Shown: piece after piece, positions 21,753 through 26,944 of the stretch
How positions within the stretch are numbered: the first letter of the stretch is position 1
Layout: every line of letters starts with the position of its first letter
DNA from: Trileptium ribeirensis
Lineage: Eukaryota; Nematoda; Enoplea; Enoplida; Thoracostomopsidae
Direction: 5' to 3'
Assembly: GCA_030248225.1 (NCBI GenBank)
Contig: JASANE010001757.1
Coordinates: 1-26,944 of the forward strand
DNA length: 26,944 nt
The notes under the pieces: generated by a model
Database searches by the model: none
What the model was told of the DNA's origin: nothing
What the model saw: only the letters and a program-made list of their open reading frames with translations
Made by a program: the position numbers and the translations under genes

Positions 21753-22271
21753 TTGGTTGCAATGGGACATACAAAATACTGCGCGTCTGCTGATAACAAA
21801 CCGGTGGTGCTCTTTCGTTCAGGGTGGAGTGTATTCAGCAATTTTAACGTTGCTAAAATTTTTGTCAATTGCGTCATGTACAACTGTGTAGCACAGTGGA
21901 TTCAAAGCGAGAAAGCTCGTATTTTAATTATGATGCTTTTTACAACGCAATAATGAATACATATCAACCGTCACAACAAAAGAAACTTGGTATGCAAGTT
22001 ATAAACTTTGGTGAAAAAAGTGGATACAACACGGTAATACTGTATCTATTATTAAGGTTGCTCTAAAAGCAAAATTCCAGCATCTACCACATGTAAGAGT
22101 AGCTCTTGTTGGCACCGACAAAGCTTTGCAGAAGCATCAGAATGGGGTTACTATAGGGGTATAGGAAAGAGTATATATGGTCCAGCGTGTCATGACATTA
22201 GACAATCGGCTGGCTAAAATGTGTTGGGGCAGTTATGGATGGAAATCCGGGATGGGCTCAGGTGCTCATAA
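21753..22271 (+). pseudogene. NADAR-domain protein (YbiA-like family), frameshifted
   Basis: NADAR proteins act on ADP-ribose-type or riboflavin-pathway N-glycosides; some bacterial members remove ADP-ribose from guanine bases. The order of family motifs is complete: LFRSGWSVFSNFN (near 21795-21835), the helix ending QSEKAR (near 21915), KKLGMQV (near 21985), ALKAKF (near 22065), LVGTDKAL (near 22110), EASEWGYYRGIG (22131-22166) and NVLGQLWMEIRDGL (22218-22259). Length (about 170 codons) matches the usual 150-170. The frame changes at about 21917, 22035 and 22130, and a TAA interrupts at 22215-22217. The Glu expected in the QSEK-side helix (family pattern around ...EQ/EH...) appears replaced in CVAQW. 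The 3' end overlaps the next gene by up to 37 bp. Confidence 0.82.
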
Positions 22272-22793
22272 CGAATATGACAATCTTATCTAAGACAGGC
22301 TGTAGTGTAGAGTTGCTATATTTATCATGTAAGATTGATAATTCTAAGTATAATGTAAAAAGGTTCAATGAAGAGATTTGGAAATTTAAACGAAAAGGTA
22401 CTGCTTTGGTATTCACCGATGGAAAAATTGTTTTAGTTGATGCCAGGTCAGAAAATGAGGCTTTTTTGATATTGAATGAAATTCGCGAAAATCTTTTCAT
22501 ATTAAATTATAAATGTTTAGTCCCGTTTAGTTGTACTTTTAAAAATGTAACTGGATTTTTACACGCAGGGCAAAAACTAAATTTAAGCAATTTATATAAT
22601 GAATGGAAACGCACCTTCAAAGTGATGTACGAACCTGAGTTACATAAAGCAGTGATTTTAAACCTTGATAAGTGCGAGGCGCTAATGTTTAGAATAAGTA
22701 AAGTTGTGACTACTTTGTGGCGGTATTGAAGGCTACAATAATTACGTCTCAGTTGTACATAGTATGTTTAAAAGCTTTTATAACCATGGGTAA
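22235..22793 (+). pseudogene. TATA-box-binding-protein-like factor, two-repeat core
   Basis: TBP binds promoter DNA with a saddle made of two similar repeats. Counting from 22235, repeat 1 shows ITNMTILSKTG (12-22), KYNVKRF (38-44), and TALVFTDGKIVLVDARS (56-72), the counterpart of TBP's ALIFSSGK strand. Repeat 2 shows NVTG (104-107), YEPEL (132-136) and ALMFRISKVV, the counterpart of the EPEL and IFVSGKVV segments. The frame breaks just after KVV, and the last helix (GGIEGYNNY...) continues in another frame to a stop at 22791-22793. ATG at 22235 keeps the first strand; ATG at 22277 would cut it. Divergence from cellular TBP is large, and the gene sits among virion-type genes, so I infer a viral origin. 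It is inactive. Confidence 0.82.
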
Positions 22794-22804
22794 TCTAATA
22801 AAAC

Positions 22805-23391
22805 ATGAAGGTTGTGATAATTTGTAGTTTGGAAAGTCCATCAGTTGAATTTCCGGCACAGTTTTACGCTAGTAATGTTAGCATGTTGGAGGCAAAAGTA
22901 CTAGAAAAGTATATAATTTTGAACAAAACACAATGGAATACCTAGAGGTAAAATCATGGAAAATTTTTACGTTGGAAGACGGCTATTACGACATTGCAAC
23001 ATTGCTTGATTTTTTAAACAGATTTTCTTCAACAGTTACGTTTTGCATAGATCCGACATGTGACAAACTAAATGGTTTTGTATGGACAATGCAGAGAATT
23101 AAATTATCAGAAAAATTCAAAGCTCTGTTTGGGTTTATAAGCTCACATTAAAAAAATGAAAGCCACATTGGTGAAATACCTCTGGATTTAACCCACAACA
23201 AAGTTCTTTTTACGTTATGCTCGTTTGTCAAAGAGAGACTTTTTAGTGGTAAGTATAGAGCTATATTACATGTCATCTCAGAAAATTGTAATAATACTGT
23301 ATATTTACAACTAAACAACACCCTGCAGAAAACGCTTCAGTTCCAAGTAATGGATGCAGATTTCAAACCTGTTAGATTCTTCAAAACATAG
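22805..23391 (+). pseudogene. Conserved small virion-type protein of Polinton/adintovirus-like elements
   Basis: An ATG at 22805 starts 12 bp after the TBP-like stop. The protein reads ICSLESPSVEFP at its start and NKTQW near residue 42. After a frameshift near 22935 it gives EVKSWKIFTLEDGYYD and LLDFLNRF, then (past an in-frame TAA at 23149-23151) VYLQLNNTL and LQFQVMDADFKPVRF before the stop at 23391. The pattern of an N-terminal LPS/LES segment, a W-(E/V)-type motif, a DGYY-(x)n-LL..N motif and a C-terminal D..G/F-PVRF block matches a protein commonly encoded near the penton in insect Polintons as I know them. Its precise role is not established to my knowledge; a virion component is an inference. 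Confidence 0.6.
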
Positions 23392-23464
23392 GAATTGTTG
23401 CTGTGGTTGTAGTTTACATAAAATGCATAAAAAGGCTTGCATTAGTAATTTGCATGAATATATA

Positions 23465-23596
23465 ATGTCTGCTCCTCTTTTCTTCAATTCACCAAAGCTT
23501 CAGAGCGCAGTTTCAAGACGAGTTCATATTATAAGTAGGAAAAATAAGTCAGATGGTAGAAAACGCAAATTGATTTCTGGAAACCCAAAACTCTGA
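23465..23596 (+). CDS. Short basic protein, possible virion core (pX-like) peptide
   Basis: An uninterrupted 43-codon frame starting MSAPLFFN and rich in Arg/Lys (SRRVHIISRKNK, GRKRKL). Small basic core proteins usually lie near the penton gene in Polinton/adintovirus-type elements, and this one sits between the small virion protein and the penton on the same strand. The open frame extends upstream in frame to 23354, but the Cys-rich part there is unlike core proteins and overlaps the previous gene. Length is short and no specific motif proves the identity. Confidence 0.4.
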   Translation: MSAPLFFNSPKLQSAVSRRVHIISRKNKSDGRKRKLISGNPKL

Positions 23597-23664
23597 AAAA
23601 ACAAAAATATGTGAAACCACAGAAAAAATGCAAAACTTAACTGGGAAAAGGAGTATATACTACA

Positions 23665-24271
23665 CAGGACTCAGCTGTTTCAACTAAACTTATTAAAATA
23701 GGCTGTGAAAAACATTACCTACTTCCGACGTTGATGATATTTTGAGATTCAAAATTAGTGAAAGTGCTTATGATTTATTAGATTTGTCACAAACTTATGC
23801 TTATCTTGAGCTACAAGTAGTGCAGTCAGATGGAAAAAATACACCTGCGAATAAATTTATAACACCTTGCAATATGTTTGGCTATGCATTTTTTTGTTAT
23901 TTAGATGAAAATTAATGGTGACCCTATAACATTTAGCTAAAATTATTACCCATGGATAGCATACGTACTTTATCATCTACCCACGAGCACTACTTATCGA
24001 AATCAGTATTTTAACGGTGCAATGTATGAAGATGATGACCCTTACTTGTTTAACGAAATAACAGCCGATAATACTCCAGATATACGAAGGAATACAAACA
24101 TTGAGATGTCTTAGAAATATAAACTATATTTCCCGGTTGTAACAGATTCATATGTAAACCTATAGTATTTACCACCGAAAACCTGTATGGAATTAGAGTT
24201 TATTATAAGTCCAACAAATTCAGTGCTTTTACACGATGGTAGTTTAGAATATCTAATCCGAATAGTTGAAT
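23665..24271 (+). pseudogene. Penton-like minor capsid protein of a Polinton/adintovirus-like element, 5' half
   Basis: The protein forms the vertex jelly-roll in the PRD1-adenovirus lineage. The signature N-terminal region is clear from 23727: DILRFKISESAYDLLDLSQT followed by a TYAYLEL strand and an SDGKN loop, the ...F.I.GS..DYIDL..T...V...I...DG pattern of the family (annotated in animals as F54H12.2-like). Upstream (23665-23726, another frame) is the pre-domain segment. Downstream, in a further frame from about 23941, come YPWIAYVLYHL, then QYFNGAMYEDDD and a YLPPKTCMELEF strand. Stops occur at 23913, 24112 and 24163, with two or more frameshifts. Similarity ends at 24270 where a piggyBac-like transposon begins, so the C-terminal half is missing. 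Confidence 0.75.
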
Positions 24272-24275
24272 TTAA

Positions 24276-25021
24276 CCCTCTGGGTACAACGTGGGGTCCA
24301 TTGGACCCCATGCCATGTTTGAACTCCCAGTATTCCTTTGCTTATCATGCTACGAAGGTGCTAGTTCAGGGCACCTATCAGGAACACCAACTAAGCAACA
24401 TAGCAGAAGATATAAATCGCTGCATTGGATTGCATGAAGTTGGTACGTTCTAATTTTCTACTATTACAGCCATACCACCTGGGCTCCAACGGACCCCAAG
24501 CAATAAAGATATATTTTGGCCTTTATGAATACTTTTCCGTACATAATTTACATACATTGCCTATTTCAAACTGTAGAGAAATTAGCCTGTAATTCTCTTA
24601 TGTTTATACAAATATATCGTTTATATTACCATTGATTTGACTCGTCACTATTCCTTCGGCCTTGAATCTCAGCGATGACTACTATTCTGCATCGGACATA
24701 GATGAAAACGACCAGGTTGAATCGCAGGATACATACGACTCCAGCGACTATTCGGATGGTGATATTGATACCGGAGAACCTTATATCATTTCGCCGGATA
24801 ATACAATGTGGTCTCGAAATCCTCCAAACCGAGTTGGTGTTCGTGCCGGGCTAGAGAATATTGTAAGAGAGCGCCAGGGGCACACGAGACAGTTTGCCAA
24901 TATTCAGTCTTTGAGCTAATCTTTTTCACTATTTATTACTGATGAAATACTCGATATTATTATTCGTCACACCAACCGAAAAGCAGCCGAATCAGTATTA
25001 AAATTTACATTTCTGAAGTAA
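24276..25021 (+). mobile_element. piggyBac-like transposon, left end and start of transposase
   Basis: TTAA (24272-24275), the piggyBac target site, is followed directly by CCCTCTGGGTACAACG, a typical piggyBac-like left terminus. A subterminal palindrome TGGGGTCCATTGGACCCCA (24292-24310) recurs with two changes at 24480-24498. The transposase frame (24662-25021) has an acidic N-terminus (SDDYYSASDIDENDQ), then MWSRNPPN, ENIVRERQGHTRQ, and after a TAA at 24917-24919, SFSLFITDEILDIIIRHTN, the conserved N-terminal part of the piggyBac DDE domain. No start ATG is in frame. The catalytic Asp residues are not recognised downstream, and no matching right end followed by TTAA is seen, so the copy is truncated or interrupted. 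Confidence 0.75.
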
Positions 25022-25320
25022 AATTATTAACAAAGCAAGCTTAGAACACCAATCTCGACTCTTAAATACTACTGGTGCAAATTATTTTGGAATCATGTAT
25101 AAAATACACACATTATTTGTAAGTAAAGGTTTACAAAATGTAAACTAAACAATTTTTGAACGAAATCTACCTCGCAAGATAGACACATGATTCATTCTGC
25201 GGGAGGCTTATGGAGGTTCGGCAAAGTAAAATTTGTTTGAATTTTCAATTCAGATATGAATCATTTTATTATGTTTATGAACGACGACCGTTATTCATGT
25301 AATATTACCGTACCTTGTAA

Positions 25321-26372
25321 TGCATGAGTAAACTTAAGCTGCGTCTCTTACCATCCTCTTTTGTCGAAAGCAATTGCCATTCAGTTGTTCACTGAACACA
25401 AATTTCTATTTTGCGTTAAAGAGCATATTTGCATTAAAGAACATAAATTAGTCCGTTTCATATTTCATACATTATAATTTGAAAATGTTCGCCAACACAT
25501 TGGTGTTAAAGTACAGGGTCGAATTGCATTCGGTAATGGGGTTATGGAACAGAAAAATGTCGAAATCGGATACGGCTATTGAAATCGGAGTTTTATTCGC
25601 TAACATTTTTTACGTGGTGTCAAAAGAGGATGGTTGGGGCGCATCTTAAGATTACTTTTGCATTACCGAAGCAGTTTCGTTTAAAATATCTTAGCATGAA
25701 CTTGTACAGTATATGCGTCCCTATCGCAATTTCTTAGAAGTTACCATATGCGCTCCCGTTACACTATCATGGAGCCTCCGCTGGTCGCAGCACCAGTTAT
25801 AAGTTTTCAGGTTGAGTTAAAACTGCATATTAACAGCATAATGTATACTCTGAAATGAAATTGAGTACAGTTGGCGAACTCTGTATTCGAACAGTCCTTG
25901 CTTGCGAGCTGCCATTCGCGCAGCACATATATTGACGTTCGCGAACACCTTCTGGCGAGTGCTTGTTCACAGATAAACAAATATAATTAGATTGTTTACA
26001 CAACCTATTGCGAAAATTTATATTTGGGCTATAGAAGCATTATAAAGTTAGCGAACGATTCGTATACATTATATAATAAAATTCCGAGTTTGCGAACGAG
26101 ATTATAAACTGCAAAAGTAACGCATTTATGTTCGATCAAAATTTATGTCTAATTATAAAACAGCCAGTTGGATGTTCGGTAACATTTTGGAAGTAATTGT
26201 TAGGCGGTCTATAATTCGTTCTTTAATGTTTTGACCGCGTTGCCCGAACGGCCAATTTTCTGTTCTTATACAATTTTATGGATTGCTGGTACACCGAACA
26301 AGCGATTACCAATCGCCGATTTCAAAAGAGGATGGTAGACGGCGCAGGTTAAGTTTACTCATGCATAAAGAC
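25321..26372. repeat. Three copies of a 45-bp repeat, in inverted and direct orientation
   Basis: ATGCATGAGTAAACTTAA...CCATCCTCTTTTG (about 25321-25367) is the inverse of CAAAAGAGGATGGT...TTAAGTTTACTCATGCAT (about 26324-26368), near-identical over most of its length. A third copy, in the same orientation as the right arm, lies at about 25619-25661. Either a 1.05-kb fold-back element with an internal copy or two nested short inverted-repeat elements would explain this. Between them, GCGAAC/GTTCGC motifs are frequent (25489, 25598, 25874, 25937, 26048, 26090). No gene recognised inside. Confidence 0.7.
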
Positions 26373-26944
26373 TCCAGCGCATTACGATGGTATTATTTTA
26401 CATTGCAAGCATTGAGTTATATAAATGATAACCCGGCATTAAATCGAGCAACATTTAAACCAGGTGCTGGATAACAAATATTTCGTACTTATATGAGTCT
26501 AGACCATAGCAGTTATTGTAACTGTCTAAGTAATCCAGAGAATGGACAAGTTCGATTATGTATAGTCTTTTCAATCGAACTCAGTAAGCCAACTAGTCAT
26601 TTTCGCTATGGATGTACTTCCTTCTGAACTCCAAATTAATTCAAATCACAATGTGGGTTGGAACTAATATGCTTAAATAGCTTAAGTTCAATTTCATTAA
26701 ACACGCATAAAGAGCCTTTATGTGGAACCATAGTGTAAAGATGACCAATAAACAGGTAGCTATATTAAAATTAAATAAAGTAATATTTTGTGTTATACTG
26801 CAAGCTTCAGTGGTTGTTGCTGAAGCTGTTATATTATTACTCACTTCAAACCGTGTTATTACGGACCAAAATCATTATGTTTTGAAAATTGGACAGATAT
26901 TTCACAAATATCGTTTAATGGCTCGTTTACGTTAATTTGTGTGC
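26373..26944. other. Unassigned right edge; possible relic coding stretch
   Basis: The frame through 26380-26560 on the + strand reads ALSYINDNPAL, FKPGAG and, past a stop at 26472-26474, IFRTYMSLDHS. The last part is compatible with the piggyBac IF..TMS motif or with a distant part of the penton C-terminal half. I cannot choose between them, and either could be chance. Beyond 26560 I see only short open frames without known domains. Confidence 0.3.

Noticed and set aside
24276..24453. Continuation of the penton reading frame past 24271
   Set aside because: The frame stays open by chance, but the sequence from 24276 is the piggyBac-like terminus with its subterminal palindrome and no longer resembles the penton.
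26641..26844. Short minus-strand frame with a hydrophobic stretch resembling a membrane protein
   Set aside because: Low complexity and AT-rich composition produce such strings; the opposite strand is equally open.

Overview
The window looks like repeat-rich nuclear DNA from an arthropod, probably an insect. I see no intact host gene, rRNA or functional tRNA. The recognisable coding sequence is decayed mobile-element or viral sequence, interleaved with satellites and fold-back repeats. The arthropod assignment is an inference from the element types (a Ty3/gypsy pol followed by an F-like envelope gene, a piggyBac-like transposon, a Polinton/adintovirus-like relic). No sequence search could be run.

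Left third (1-6700): a 30-bp-period array of palindromes (798-1000) is followed by a broken Ty3/gypsy-type retroelement on the + strand: RNase H (1380-1832), integrase (2265-3003) and an envelope-like gene (3009-3412 and 5360-6003). The envelope gene is split by about 1.95 kb of later insertions. These are a dispersed element carrying a 32-bp minisatellite (3428-4340) and a 1-kb element with hAT-like ends (4341-5343). Downstream lies a second palindrome array with a 40-bp period (6087-6200) and an LTR-like stretch.

Middle (6700-21550): no genes recognised. The region holds small tandem repeats, a cluster of hairpins (9665-9971), a nearly identical dispersed 260-270-bp repeat (10490-10761 and 16832-17098, the second copy flanked by an 8-bp direct repeat), an old satellite of roughly 190-bp period with a recurrent hairpin (about 13371-15650), a tRNA-like pol III promoter (15112-15218), a second and larger copy of the minisatellite element with an approximately 574-bp higher-order repeat (19142-21200), and an A-rich tract (21289-21552).

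Right (21753-24271) is the most interesting part: a relic of an endogenous double-stranded DNA virus of the Polinton/adintovirus type. It has five co-oriented closely packed genes: a NADAR-domain protein, a two-repeat TATA-binding-protein-like factor, a conserved small virion-type protein, a short basic protein and a penton-like minor capsid protein. A NADAR plus TBP-like pair beside capsid genes is not part of the core gene set I know for this group. A piggyBac-like transposon has inserted into the penton gene at a TTAA (24272-24275), and a set of about 45-bp inverted and direct repeats (25321-26372) follows.

All recognised genes carry frameshifts or stops, so they are dead copies. Their value is as a fossil of the donor virus and of the order of insertions.
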